NCBI RefSeq assembly: GCF_029168945.1
Contig: NC_083604.1
Coordinates: 42,775,686-42,839,685 of the forward strand
DNA length: 64,000 nt
Direction of reading: 5' to 3'
From: Cannabis sativa
Lineage: Eukaryota; Streptophyta; Magnoliopsida; Rosales; Cannabaceae
Shown: positions 1 to 12,050 of the stretch, one piece after another
How positions within the stretch are numbered: the first letter of the stretch is position 1
Layout of the letters: each line of letters opens with the position of its first letter
Translations under genes and position numbers: made by a program
The notes under the pieces: model-generated
Told to the model about the DNA's origin: nothing
The model's database searches: none
What the model saw: only the letters and a program-made list of their open reading frames with translations

Positions 1-1458
1 GAACAAACAACTATGCCCAATCTCTCACAGTATGACATAAAAAGAATAGTATTTATAACCTACATAGATAATGCCTATATAATTTATAAACAATGTAGGA
101 CATTTAGTTTCATGTATTTTTGTAGTTGTATTCTAAACAAAATAAAAAAAAATCACAAAATTTTAAAAATAGAATAAAAAAAAATTTAAGATGCCATCTA
201 AACTTATTTTGTGCTTTCCTTTATATTATATATAGATAGATTAGAAGGGATGAATGTGGTGTTTGTGTTTTGGTAGTAAATGACTTTTTTTTTTCTTTTT
301 GAATGAAAGGGATAAAACCTTAAAAGAAAATCAACTGGAAGAGAATACGGTAAATTAAATCCTAAAATAAAACCATTAAAATTAATTAATGAATTTCAAT
401 AATAGTATTATAGTTTATATTATACTATAGAAGTAGAATTAAAATTTAAATAAATTAGAAAATTAGGAGATGAGAGATTAGAAAATAATGACAATTAGGC
501 TGCCACATCAACTCTTAAAAACACTCTTTTATATATATATTGATATTTATTATATTGATTCTATTGAAACATTATCATAATAAATATATGAAATCAATAA
601 TAACAATATAAATATTAATAATAATTAAATATTTATTAAACATGTATATACGTTAATAAAATATAAATAAAATTCGTAAATATATTTGTATATATATATT
701 TAATTTGTATTAATAATTTTAGTAAATATATTATTTTAGTAATTGTATATCAAAATATAAATATTGACTTATCTATTTTTATATTTAACTTCATGCGTTT
801 TTAAAAAAATTAATTGAAAATAATCAACATGTTAAAATCGTAAATATTTATATTTATTTCTATTATATAATGTGAATATGATGGTTATTTGTAAATTTTT
901 ATAAGATTGTATTTGCTCATTTTTTTATAATATAATTACTTTACTTGTATATAATTGAAAATTACCCAAACTTATATGGTTAGCTAGAGGAGATCTCTTC
1001 TTTTTTAGAGATTCTTTTCTTTTAGACTATGTGATATTATTTTTATTTTCAATGAATTTGTTCATTATTACAAACATATATATATATATATGGAGGAGGT
1101 TTTAATGGTTACATTTAATATGTAACCATCATAATTACATTGTTGAATAGTTGTAATTAATTTAGAAATTAAAAAAATAATAATAAATAACTTGTAACTT
1201 GATACTTTACTTTCTTATAAAAACTTTAATTATATTTAAAATTAAATTACTAATAATTATTAATTAATTTTATACAATTTGTTAATTAGTAAAAATCTTG
1301 TAGCAATTATTTTTTTTAACTTAAATAATTAAAATAATTGCAACAAAACTCCTTATATTATAAAGTTATTACACACAAAACCTTAATTAATAAAAAATAG
1401 TATGAATGACCTCTAATTAGGTAATTTTACACTAAATATTACTTTTTAATACTTTTAA
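1..1458. other. AT-rich intergenic DNA
   Basis: Very AT-rich sequence with many short A and T runs and short TA repeats (for example near 1077-1090). No reading frame with recognisable protein features, no RNA gene and no clear transposon ends were seen. Confidence 0.6.
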
Positions 1459-1871
1459 GGGTGTGTTTGGAAGTAACTGTATAATTACTAGGTATGGTAA
1501 TTACTAGGGTAGTAATTACACAGTTTAGTAATTACACTATATTTTAAAATACAAGGTGTGTTTGAATATGAGGTGGTAATTACATATGAATTCCTAATAT
1601 CTTGTTTGACAAAATAGTTAGTGATTATATGGGAAAATAATATTTTTTAATAGCTAATGTTTAATATGGAATGTTTTTAGTAATTACACAGTGTAATTAC
1701 ATTCAATTCTCATGGGGGGCCATGAGAATTGGAGAGTGTAATTGGAACCCCTCAATTACTTCTAATTACACAGTTACAGTGTAATTACATGGTCAAACAA
1801 ACATGCCAAATTGTGTAATTACCTCCAATTACACACAAATCCAATTACATTGTGGCTTTCCAAACGCACCC
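1459..1871. mobile_element. Tourist-like MITE (PIF/Harbinger type)
   Basis: The element begins GGGTGTGTTTGG (1459-1470) and ends CCAAACGCACCC (1860-1871), an inverted repeat with one mismatch over 12 bases. It is flanked on both sides by TAA (1456-1458 and 1872-1874), the 3-bp target duplication typical of Tourist/PIF-Harbinger elements. The interior is full of TAATTAC/GTAATTA motifs, giving strong self-complementarity, and has no coding capacity. Non-autonomous: it would need a PIF-type transposase from elsewhere. Confidence 0.8.
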
Positions 1872-1874
1872 TAA

Positions 1875-3125
1875 GTGTCAAATTAGTGTGTTAGTCCAAT
1901 GTTGGTTCAAGTTATTTAGTTTTTTTCTTTTAAAAATAAAAAATTAAGTTAAAAAAATGTAATAACAACTATAAAATTAATGATCGTTAACTATTTTCGC
2001 TCTTCATCAATCTAGAGATTGTAAAAAAAAAATTACCAAAGTAGATTACTAATTAATTGAAATTGTTGTTTGTTTTTCACAAATAAACATAACAATAGGA
2101 AAATAGCAATCAAATTATTAAAAACCAATGAGAAATCTAACTGTAGTTGGTTGAATAGAGAATTGGGTTTGTGGCATAGATGTAGGAGATTGTATCGAAG
2201 TGGAAAATTCACATATTAGGTTGGCACAAATTGAAACCCTAATTTTTTTTAAAAAAAAAAATTATAAAAGAGGAAGATGGGTCAAACAGTTGTTGCAAAA
2301 TAATAATTAGATGTAATTTTTAAAAATTAATTAAGTATTCAAAAATTTATTTTAGAAAGGGTGGAAGTTTAAATTTTGTAAAAAACTAGAATTTTATTGT
2401 AAATATTATAGTTAAATGGTTTAAATGTTAAAAATATTATAATAGGGACTTAAATATAAAAATAAAATTATTTATAAATATTAATTGCTAAAAATGGTCT
2501 TATTAAATATTTAAATGAAAATTAATTATTTTAGGAAAATTGTTAATTATGATTAATTTAATTCTAAAAGAGTAATTTTTACCTATTGGTAACCTGCTAT
2601 TACAGGTAAAAAAAAATGTATGGTTACCATAAAAATATAATTATTGAGTAGTCACCCATATAAATATATATATTAATTTATATTATTTTAATATCTTTTC
2701 AATGAATATTATTAATGAGTGGTAAAGATGTAATTGAAAAATATGGTATTTATTGTAGGCTAAAATTTAGCACATACTATTTTTTGTGCTAAATTTGATA
2801 TAATGTTTAATTTAGGTTGAATTCGGCACACATTTTACTATTATTAAAGGTAAGTTTTAATAAAATATTATAAAAAAGTGACAATATATCACATCTATAA
2901 CTCTCCATTAGAATAATCTAATAAATGGAAATATGTTAACGTATTAATCTTGAGATTTTTTTTATTGGTGCTTAAAATTTTCCTTTGTTATATTCTTATT
3001 AGTGTAATAACTATCGGGTCTTATATAAAAAATAGCTTTTAAGAATATTACTAACCAATTGTAAAACAAGACTTATAAAAAGTATTGAGTACTACTGTGT
3101 CCAATTATAATACTCTTTGTACACT
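1875..3125. other. AT-rich intergenic DNA
   Basis: AT-rich sequence without a supported gene. A short hairpin-like stretch lies near 2763-2800 (GCTAAAATTTAGCACA followed by TGTGCTAAATTT), which may be the remains of a small foldback element. Confidence 0.5.
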
Positions 3126-4870
3126 AAAAATACAAATATAAAACTTTTTGTGGAGAGCCGTTGCAGGTACATTACCAACTTGTGTCCAACTAGTGATCAA
3201 GCATGTCGATATTTCAGTTACTTGCCCTGTTTGTACTCTACAACCTGAAATCATCAGCCATGCCCTCATCTCTTGCCCGTTTTCATTTGATTGCTGGTAG
3301 GGGTGTTCGCGGTGCGGGTGGTGCGGTTTTTAACCATTTTTTCAAACCAATCCGCACATGCGGTTTTTTCAATTTTTCAAACCGCACCCGCACCGCGATA
3401 CTAAAAAACCGCAAAAATTGCACTGTAAAAAATGATGCGGTGCGGTGCGGTTTCTCGGTTTGAACTATCACAATTTTTTTAAAAAAAAATCATCATAAAA
3501 TAATTAAACTATCATTAATATAATTATTCCAAAACACTTAAGAAAGTACAACAAACTTGAGACTAATAAAAGTTATAACAACAACAATAAGTCAATAATC
3601 TTTTTAAAATTTCAACAACACACCTAAATCAAAATAACAAACTTGAAACTAATTAAATTCCAACAACAATATAAATGTACAACTAACATACTTTTAGCAA
3701 TAGATTAAAAATAAAACAAACACAAACTTCCAACTCCAAATTTCAATACACATATATGGGCTTGGGTTTGTTGCTAAGAAGAGAGGGTTTGTGAAGAGTT
3801 ATGAATTTTGTCCTAAGATTTATAGGCTTGGGTTGGGCTCATATGTATGGGCTTAATTAAATAAATATAAAAATTGAAATTTTAAAACATGCGGTGCAGT
3901 GCGGTTTGAATCGCGGTTTAATAATTCAAAACCGCACCGCGCGGTTTGGGAAAAATTCAAACCGCAACCGCACCGCGAAGAATTGTAAATCACATTTTTT
4001 TTGCGGTGCGGTGTGGTGCGGGCGGTTTGAGCGGTTTGATGTACGCCCCTAATTGCTGGAGCCAATGTGCAACTCCAATAGTTTTTGATCCTGGCGGTTC
4101 TCTCGGCAATTGGTTGGAGACCATCTTTAAGCAAGCTGAAGCTGATATGATTTGTCTTATTGCCCTGTATAGCTGGGCAATCTGGAAGGCTAGGAAAAAG
4201 GTTGTTTGGAAAAAGAAACACTCCTTTGTTAATGACGTGCTTACTTCTGCACAAGTAGCTCTTGATCACTAGAATAAAGCTCAGGATAAAATTTCGTTGT
4301 CATCAATCTGTCTGAAAAGCATCAGTGATGGCGCTGAGTCATGGACTAGACCCGTAGAAAACACAAGTAAGATTAATGTAGATGCAACACTCTTTGATAG
4401 CGACAACAAGTATGGTTTCGAAATTGTTGCCCGAAACCATCTTGGTCACCTTGTTGCAGCACGGGCCGGTTGCCATAGCGGAAGATATGCAGCTGAAGTC
4501 ATTGAAGCCATGGGGAATAAAGAAGCTCTCGGTTGGGTAAAGACCAATAATTGACAACATGTTCAAATTGAGACGGACAGTCTTGTTTTAGTACAATCTA
4601 TTCGAAGCAACCAAGCAATGAGGTCTACTTTCGGCCTTTTAATCAAAGACTACCAACTTTTGTTATCTACCCTCCCAAATGTTAATTTATTTTTCATTAG
4701 ACGATCAGCAAACCGAGTAGCACATTATGTTGCTAGACATTCTTAGTATCAATCTTATCGTAATAAATTTGATATTTCTATTTTTGGTGAACTCTTACAT
4801 CTTTTGTATTCAAAATATTAAATTATTCAATGAAATTAATATTTTATCAAAAAAAAATACAAATATAAAA
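3126..4870 (+). mobile_element. 5'-truncated L1-type LINE, interrupted by a hAT MITE
   Basis: An 18-bp direct repeat AAAAATACAAATATAAAA flanks the insertion (3126-3143 and 4853-4870), and the right copy follows an A-tail, as expected for target-primed reverse transcription. The body (3144-4852) codes for the 3' end of a plant L1 ORF2. First comes a zf-RVT region starting at about 3145 (LWRAVAGTLPT, paired Cys, HALISCP). After the nested MITE follows an RNase H-like (RVT_3) domain: DATLF at about 4380, the AAEVIEA helix, ETDSLVLV at about 4570 and SANRVAHYVARHS just before a stop at 4744. In-frame stops near 4270 and 4552 show it is dead. The copy lacks everything upstream, including the reverse transcriptase core, so it was truncated at insertion. 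Confidence 0.88.
3298..4051. mobile_element. hAT-type MITE nested in the LINE
   Basis: The element starts TAGGGGTGTTCGCGG and ends TGTACGCCCCTA, an inverted terminal repeat of the plant hAT type. The target site ATTGCTGG is duplicated exactly on both sides (3290-3297 and 4052-4059), the 8 bp expected for hAT insertion. Both subterminal regions are dense in GCGGTGCGG/CCGCACCGC motifs, as is usual for hAT transposase binding regions. Length is 754 bp with no transposase; apparent open frames across the GC-rich ends are products of the repeats. It interrupts the LINE zinc-finger region, so it is the younger insertion. Confidence 0.92.
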
Positions 4871-5017
4871 ATATGACCAAATATAATTTGATAGTATATT
4901 TGGGACCAAATCCATTGGAGATGATGTTATTGCCAAAAAAAACACACTTACATTTTACACAAACTAATTATTGCAGGTGTTTGATTAAAAGAGAAAAGAA
5001 GAAGAAAAAAATAATCC

Positions 5018-5052
5018 CACGTGTCTTTATAATCCCACGTGTAAGACACGTG
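5018..5052 (+). promoter_or_regulatory. Triple G-box/ABRE-like cluster upstream of the 5394 gene
   Basis: CACGTG occurs three times within 35 bases (5018-5023, 5036-5041, 5047-5052); the first two sit in CCACGTGT and the third in ACACGTGGC, a good ABRE core. The cluster lies about 340 bp upstream of the start codon, ahead of a pyrimidine-rich leader (5160-5260). G-boxes are bound by bZIP and bHLH (PIF-type) factors; which factor acts here is not visible. Confidence 0.6.
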
Positions 5053-5393
5053 GCAGAATGGCCGGAGTGATGAATGTCGTTGGCTGTCTACGGTTCCAGC
5101 AGGGCAAAGGGAGGCACCAACTTTCGTGACCTCTCTACAAAATAAAAACCTCATCTCATCGTCTTCTGTCTTCTTTCTTTTCTAACCCATTCATTCATTT
5201 TCACGGACCTTAAAAAGTAAGGGAAAACCCCTTCTCCTCCACCTCCACCTCCACCCCCAAATAATAATATTATTAATAATAAACTTATTATTCATTTACA
5301 ACACACACACGCTCACGCACACATTAAATTTAAAAACACTCGAATAATTTTATCCCTCTCTTCTCTGGGGTTTCTGTTTGGATTCTTGTAAAA

Positions 5394-8300
5394 ATGGCGA
5401 AGAAAAGAAAGTCAGACGCTACGCGCCTCGACGAGGTCGATCGAACCATGTACACCACCTTTTGCAGCGCCGCCAACTCTCTCTCCCAACTCTACACCCA
5501 GGCTATGAACCATCAGCGCCTCTCCTTTCAAGCCGGCGAACGTCAGGGCCTGGTTCGTCTTTTTTTTTTTTTTTTTCCTTTTGATCTGATGTTGATGCTG
5601 TCAAGATATATGTCTCTACTGATTGAATAACGTTTTTTAAACTTCAATTTGTTCGATTAGGCCTTAGATTTTTTTTTTCTTTTTCTTTTTTGGGTTACGA
5701 TTCTTGTTTGTTCTAGGTGTCTTTGAAGTGAAGTATCTTCTTTTGGGTCATTGCTCTTTTGTTGTATATCTATAGGTATATTTATTATGTAATGTATGGT
5801 TCTTTTGAAGATTATTCCATTTCGTTGTTTGTAAATTGTTTCTTTCTGCCTTGGGATTTTCGGTCTCGAGTTGGAGCCATGACTCATATTTTAACTTAAA
5901 GATTTTCTTAATCTTTTATGCTTTCTCTTTCTAAAGGTTTATGGCTTTAACTAAAATCTTATGCCGGAGGCCATGTGACAAAATATGTTGTTCCGGTCAT
6001 TCTTTCTTCTATGAAATACAGTTTAAACCCTGTCGATTAGGGTAATGAGATACAGTATTTTTGTCTTTACATTACCAGTGCAAGGTATTTTCTAATTTAG
6101 TTTATGGCAATATACCAATCTTATCCAATCTTCATTGATAAGAATCAAAATGCAAGGAAGAATATCTTCCAACCAAGTAAATTCTTCGTCTGTCGAAAGT
6201 ACATAATCCAGAAGTAGCAAAGTAACATTTTCAGGCACATTTACTGAACATTTGTATGGATAATGTACGAGGTATTTACTCATAGAAGGGGGAAGTAGCA
6301 AAAATTTCTGAAATTTTAGGTGTTATGTCGAACATGAACTGAGCTACTTCTGACTCTTCTGCTTGCCCTACAGTACATCACTCACTAAATTTTAGGTGTG
6401 AAAGATTAGATTGATTATATCAATCATGCAGTTGTGGAAACCTTGAATATGAGTTATGATTTCTTGCTTAACGAAATTGTTAGGACCAGAGTTGAACAAT
6501 TTAGGATCTTCTTGGTTTTGGATAATCTACCAGATTTTTTCCTCCTAGAACAGACAGATACCATGTAGTTGTGGAAACCTTGAATATGAGTATTGATTTC
6601 TTGCTTAACTAAATTGTTAGGATCATAGTTGAACAATTTAGGATATTCTTGGTTTTGGATAATCTACCAGATTTTTTCATCTTAGAACAGACAGATGTTT
6701 TTCTAAATGTTATTTTTAAGCCTTTGGGATGTTATGGAGTGGCTAGGACTGTCTTGCTTTTTAGGCTCGAGAAAAAGAAGAATCGGGAAAGTGTACTTAT
6801 TGGGGGGAGCAGGGCTGGTTTTTATGAGGTTGAATGGAAGGCTCACCTTGATCCGTCCACTTTGTTTTGGCTTCGAAGCCTGTTTATTTTGTTCTTGTTA
6901 AGTCCTAGGAGTGCTATCATAGCTGGAAAATTTTATATGCCAGACAACCCCACGGGAAAGAGAAAGATGGTGACTCTAAGGCTCGCTTGGTGTTTGGGAA
7001 GTTGCTGTGTATTCAAAATCCAATAGTGGCTTGGTTATCTGAAGTATAAAAGTATGGCTTTGAACTTTTGATGTCAAAATGGATTTGCTGTTATATTTTG
7101 GGGTGAATTTTATCTAGTACTAGGATTGTCCCATAAGAATGAGTGAGGTGTGAACAGGATTGTTAGAGAGGTTGTTCAAGCTGCCCCTATAAGTTCCTGA
7201 ATTCTTCCTTAAGTTTATTTCCATTTTTAAGCTGGAGGTGAGGATCTAACTTCAGCTAAGTATCTCCACCCCACCTTTGCCACTTTGAGTTTGATTTTGG
7301 AAAAATCATCACAGGGTTGATTCTTGATTTAATATCGCCCTAGGCTCTACTTTTTGCTTGGTCCTTAATGTTTAATTTTTTATGATTCTCTTTCCAAATC
7401 ATCTTTACCTTATTAATTTCAATTGTTATTCTTATTGATAAGGAAGACTTACAATGTTAGTATTTTTATGATGGCTTGGATTTGAGAGAAGTAGGGATGA
7501 CTAAAGGGTCTAGTTCAATTATTCAGTGGGCATCTTTTCTTGCAAAACTTATTTTGTTGTCACTGGTTAATAATTGGATTCTTTGAATTTCAAGTCTCTT
7601 TTAAGGTGTTTGGAAGTCCTTTTCTTCTGATCGCATAAAAATTATGCTTGGTTTTATCCATTTCCAGTCCTCTTATCTATGAAGAAGTTTTCTCTTTCAA
7701 TGGTGAAAGCAAATGTAGGGTGTTATGGGATCTTTAGTTTTGGCCGTGATCTGGGGCTGTTTAATTGAAGACAACTACCTGTATTTTGAATACAAGGTCA
7801 TCATTAAAGATTTACATTGAAGTGGGTGTATCTTTCAGTTTCATCTGACAAAGGGTTTAGAAATTGTCTTTTCTTCACTATTTATTGTAATGGAACAATG
7901 TGGTCCATTACATGTGATGATGTTGTTAGGTGGGTGGAATCTGGTTTAGATGGGTGGTCTCTTGTCCTAAACCTTGTCCCCTGTTTCTGCTTTCTTCATT
8001 AATACATTTAGGTGCTCCTTATTTGAAGGAGAATAAAAAACAAGAAGAGGTAAGTTGGGAAGCATAGCAGTTATGCACTGACTTATGGCAACATCTTTTC
8101 AGGATCAGGGTTGGAATTACATTTTGGTGTAGTTGTACAGTTTAGTAGATTATTTGGCTGTATTTGATTTTTGTTTTCTTATTTTCTCCTTTAGCTTTAC
8201 GATTATTTGATTGTCAGTCTTCAAATGTGGAGGCCACACTTTGGTTTTGTTCTTCATGGGAACTTGGGTTGAAGTTGAAATATATAAAGAGGATATATAA

Positions 8301-10273
8301 ATTGTAAGAGAGTTTTCACTTACCCTGGGAAAGGATAAATTCTTGGATGGCTTCATGGTTATCCAATGTAAAAAAAGAAACTAGAATTTTAATGTTTTTC
8401 AATTTGCTTTGGGATTGTGAATCATTTTATGTATTTATCAAGCACTCCTAGTCCTGGCTCTGGGATTTTTTTTAATCAATTTAGTGCAAGTTTAGTCTTT
8501 TGCAATTTTTTTTTTCAAAAAAAAAAAAAAAAACTGGAACTTGATAGTACCTCACTCTGACAGATGCCTTTGCTGGGGTATATTTTCGTAGAAATTTCCC
8601 ACATAAAATTCTACATCACTCGAATTGTTTTATTGTCCTTGATATACACAACATTATGCATGTATCAAAATTACTCACTCACTAATCTCATCTTTTCCTT
8701 CACAGGAGAAAATTTACCAATGGATTGTAAGGCAGCAAGAGGAAGGGTCAAGAGTGACAACACCAGATATAGTTGCCTACTTACAGGTATTTATATAAAT
8801 AGAGTACTTATATACATTTAAGATGTCCTCTATCAAACCTTAATAAAATGCTATAAACATTCAGCCAGTCAGGGAAAGGAAGGGAAAAAAAGAAGTGCAA
8901 TGTCATTGGAATATTCTTTATCTCACTGCACCTTGCATTTATGTACTTAGCCACAGAACTTCCTAGTTTCATGGGATTCAAAATGAAATTGAACATAGAA
9001 TGTGGCATATGTGAATTTTAATGAATTTGTTGTCCTTGGGATACAAGAACTCTCAATTTTCTGGTTACGTCAAAGCAATTGTGGTAAACTTGGTTGGTTT
9101 ATTTGACACTTCGATGGTATCTTTGAAGTTCTACTTTTATGGATAAAGAAAAGTAGCTGTATTTTGTAACATGGCTAAAGAGAAATAATATGATCTTTCA
9201 ACTTTGGGATAGAGTGAAATATTGGGCGGCTTTTTTGATCTTTAAAACTCTGCCATCTTTTTCAAATCTAACCAAATGTAGTTCCCTGTCTTTGTAATAT
9301 AAGATGATCCCTTGTCAAAACACAACTAAGCTCGATAATAAGTTTGAAAACTTTTCCTCTTTGTGTGAGCCCTACTATTTTTGGGGGAATAAAATTTAAG
9401 CATTGCAGGCATACCATGAGCTCAATCCTTCAACATAGAAGTGTCTTGTGCTCTTTTCTTTGCCTTGGGTTTTTGGTGGAGAATTAGCAAATTAACCTGC
9501 CATTAACTTTGCAATTTCTGCTCTTCTATGCTCATGCAAACATCTCCTCCCCTTAAAAGCATTGCCAATAGTTATCTAATCTTGAAGTTGAAGATGATTG
9601 AACCTCTTGTTTTATTATGAAATTTTGTGCGTTGCCTGAAAGATGTTTGCAGTTTATCTTCAGGGTCATTAATGTGTTGTGTTCTTGTGCAGAGAACAAA
9701 ATTTTTGCTATTTGTACTTGGATTTTTTTAAAATCTTTTAGGAGAAAAGCTGGTTGCGTGTTTCATTGTTTCTATTATAATATCTTACTATTAAAGGTTA
9801 GACTCTGTATGCTTTGCTTGGTAAATGACATTGCCATTATTTTCCTTGTAAATTTGTAGAATGAGCTGGATTATGGAGCCGAGGAACCTCCAATGTCTCC
9901 CAGAATGCTACTTCAGCAACAGCACTTACAAAATGCAATGCACTCGACCAATCTAGGGCCAACCGCTCCAGCTGCTCCCACTCCTGTTGGACCAGGAGTA
10001 CGCTGGGGGAATCCTGATCAGCAAGCTAAAAACTCGGTTTTCTCTAATGCTCTGTCTAGCCCGGTTCGCCAAAGCCTTCAACCGTATCACCTTGCTGCGC
10101 AGGGAAGTTACCATTCAACTAATCCAACTAATGTCCTGACATGTGGAAATGGACCTCGTAGTAACAATGAGGGGAACCATCATCATCACCAAAACAGGGA
10201 CACCAACTCTCCCATGTCGAATGATTCCTTGGATATGCATGCAGATAGTCCGGATTCTGGGTTTCCTCGCTGA
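5394..10273 (+). CDS. Conserved plant protein of unknown function (217 aa, 3 exons)
   Basis: Coding exons are 5394-5552, 8706-8786 and 9860-10273; all borders are GT..AG and the frame is kept (53, 27 and 137 codons plus stop). The protein starts MAKKRKSDATRL and has a conserved helical N-terminus (VDRTMYTTFCSAANSLSQLY, residues 15-34). Exon 2 continues this helical part with EKIYQWIVRQQEEGSRVTT. The C-terminal half is low-complexity, with Pro/Ala/Gln runs, a His tract near residue 190 and an acidic tail ending SPDSGFPR. I recognise it as a widely conserved plant family sometimes labelled 'holocarboxylase synthetase', but no biotin-ligase domain is visible, so that label looks wrong. The KKRK start suggests a nuclear localisation signal (inference). 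A 3' AATAAA lies at 10488-10493. Function is unknown. Confidence 0.88.
5553..8705 (+). other. Large intron 1 of the 5394 gene
   Basis: A 3.15-kb intron with a GT start (5553) and CACAG end (8705). It begins with a poly-T tract right after the donor and contains a 137-bp tandem duplication (6425-6698). A stretch at about 6650-7026 is open for about 125 codons and slightly richer in GC, but it matches nothing I can recognise and may be a decayed insertion. Confidence 0.75.
6425..6698. repeat. 137-bp tandem duplication in intron 1
   Basis: Copy 1 (6425-6561) and copy 2 (6562-6698) both run from CATG(C/T)AGTTGTGGAAACC to CAGACAGAT at a constant offset of 137 bases, with roughly ten differences by eye. 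It is a simple head-to-tail duplication, old enough to have diverged by several percent. Confidence 0.9.
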
Positions 10274-10493
10274 GTTTGGTTCTATGATTGAAATAAATAG
10301 AAGAAAAGAAAGTATATGATAAAGAAAATGTGTTTGTTTTGTGATGGAAAATTATGTTTGTAGTGCTGAACTTGAATTCATAGAAAATTTGAACAATTTC
10401 ATTCGCTATTTGTTTTTGTTTTTTGTTGCATGTAAAATGGGTTCTATTATATTGCATTTTTAGATTGTTCTTGCGATTTGCAAGTTCAATAAA

Positions 10494-10854
10494 ACTCAAA
10501 TATAGGAGGAAGAAACTAGAAGCACCAATACGAAAATCAACACATAAAGAAGAAGAATCATCAACAAAGTGATAAACAGATTATTCATTTTTGTCATCTG
10601 CTTAAGTAGCAGCATCAACATGGTGGAATAAGTTAATCGAATATGAAGATAAAATGCAACAGCAAATATATGCAAATCACCCCATAATAATTATGAAATC
10701 AACTCCCAAATATATTATAAGTTACTTTCAAATCTTATTTAATAAAATCAAAAATAAAATTTGATTACAAATTTATGACATTAACAAAGTTCATATTAAT
10801 AGCATTGGACAAAAATTATAATTTTACTAACATAAAATGTATACCACTGAAAAA
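10494..10854. other. AT-rich intergenic DNA downstream of the 5394 gene
   Basis: Sequence after the likely poly(A) site (AATAAA at 10488). No coding or RNA features seen. Confidence 0.5.
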
Positions 10855-11602
10855 TAGGAGTGTGCAGAAAGTTATCTAATCCAATTATAACTGACCGATC
10901 CAATAGAATCGGACATCCAATCATAATTGGATCGAATCAGATGTAAATTTTGAAAATCCAATCGGATCAGATCAGTAGTTAGATCGGATATCTGATCCAA
11001 CGGATAACCAACCAAACCGATCATGTTATCATCCAATAGTCATCTAATTATATTTATATATTTTTAAAATGTATTTATAATTTTATATATCTAATATATT
11101 TTATTTAAAAATATATATTAATTGATTTAATATACATTTAACACATTAGATTAAAGAAAAAAAAATCTTAGATTTAAAGTATTAATTTTTATTTTCCTAA
11201 ACGCTAATAAAATTATCAATACGTATTGAATAAAATTTATTTTTTAACAGTTTTATTATAAGATCATGAGAATTAGGTTAGACTAAACTAATGTTTATTA
11301 TATATGTTAGATTATTAAGTTTTAAATAATATTTTTTTTTTAATATTTATATTTTTTTTAATGAAATTAACTTAAATGGTAGCTAAAATGGATTGGATGG
11401 ATCCAATCCAATCTAATAAAAAATTAGTCAATGCATCCAATGGTTAGAACCGATCCAATCTAATACATTCACTGGATCAGATCAGATCAGATGACTCAAT
11501 TCAATTGGATTGGATCGGATGACAAAATTCAATATTCAATAAATAATTGGATTTGATTGGTTGGGTACAAATCCATTGGAAGTAATCTAATGAACACAAC
11601 TA
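10855..11602. mobile_element. hAT-like MITE with GGATC-rich arms
   Basis: The left end TAGGAGTGTGCA and the inverted right end (TAGTTGTGTTCA on the minus strand) form an imperfect terminal repeat. The 8-bp flanks CTGAAAAA (10847-10854) and CTCAAAAA (11603-11610) agree at 7 of 8 positions, fitting an aged hAT duplication. Subterminal arms are packed with ATCCAATC/GATTGGAT and GATC-containing motifs on both strands (10875-11025 and 11390-11580), separated by an AT-rich core. Length 748 bp, close to the 754-bp hAT MITE at 3298, but the interior is different. Confidence 0.72.
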
Positions 11603-11625
11603 CTCAAAAAGATATTAAATTTACT

Positions 11626-11860
11626 AGAGCACTCCTAATATATGAGTTAAAATAGCTCAATCTTAAATTTTAGCTATTTTATATATTTTTTAGCTCAATG
11701 AATAGTGCTTAACTAAATATAGAAATAACTATTCATTGAATTAAACATATTTTAATATTATTTTCTTAATATTTTAATATAATGTAAAAGTTTGATATAT
11801 AAAATAGATAAAATAGAATTTTAATAATGTATTCAAAAAAAATAAATATTGGAGTGCTAC
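11626..11860. mobile_element. Small MITE with AGCACTCC ends
   Basis: AGCACTCCTAATA (11628-11640) is mirrored by TATTGGAGTGCT (11847-11858), and the interior has further complementary stretches (TCAATGAATAGTGCTTAA and ACTATTCATTGA). About 235 bp, non-coding. The target duplication is not clear, so the superfamily is undecided. Confidence 0.6.
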
Positions 11861-12050
11861 AAACTCAAAACTGAAATTATTTATACTAATTTAGAGAATA
11901 AAATAAAGAGTTTCTTTTTTCTACATTTTAAAATAGGTTTTTTTTTGCAATTTTATAAAATTTCACATAGCAACCCACATAATTAATGAAACAACTTAAA
12001 TTATAACTAAAATTTACATAATAATCTACATAAAAATTACTAAAACAATA

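Noticed and set aside
3853..4272. Open frames across the right end of the hAT MITE
   Set aside because: They combine GC-rich MITE arms with LINE sequence; not an independent gene.
6649..7026. 125-codon open frame in intron 1 of the 5394 gene
   Set aside because: No recognisable domain, it overlaps the intron's tandem duplication, and it lies inside a well-defined intron.
5394..10273. Naming the gene holocarboxylase synthetase
   Set aside because: The 217-aa product shows no biotin-ligase motifs; the label appears to be a propagated misannotation.
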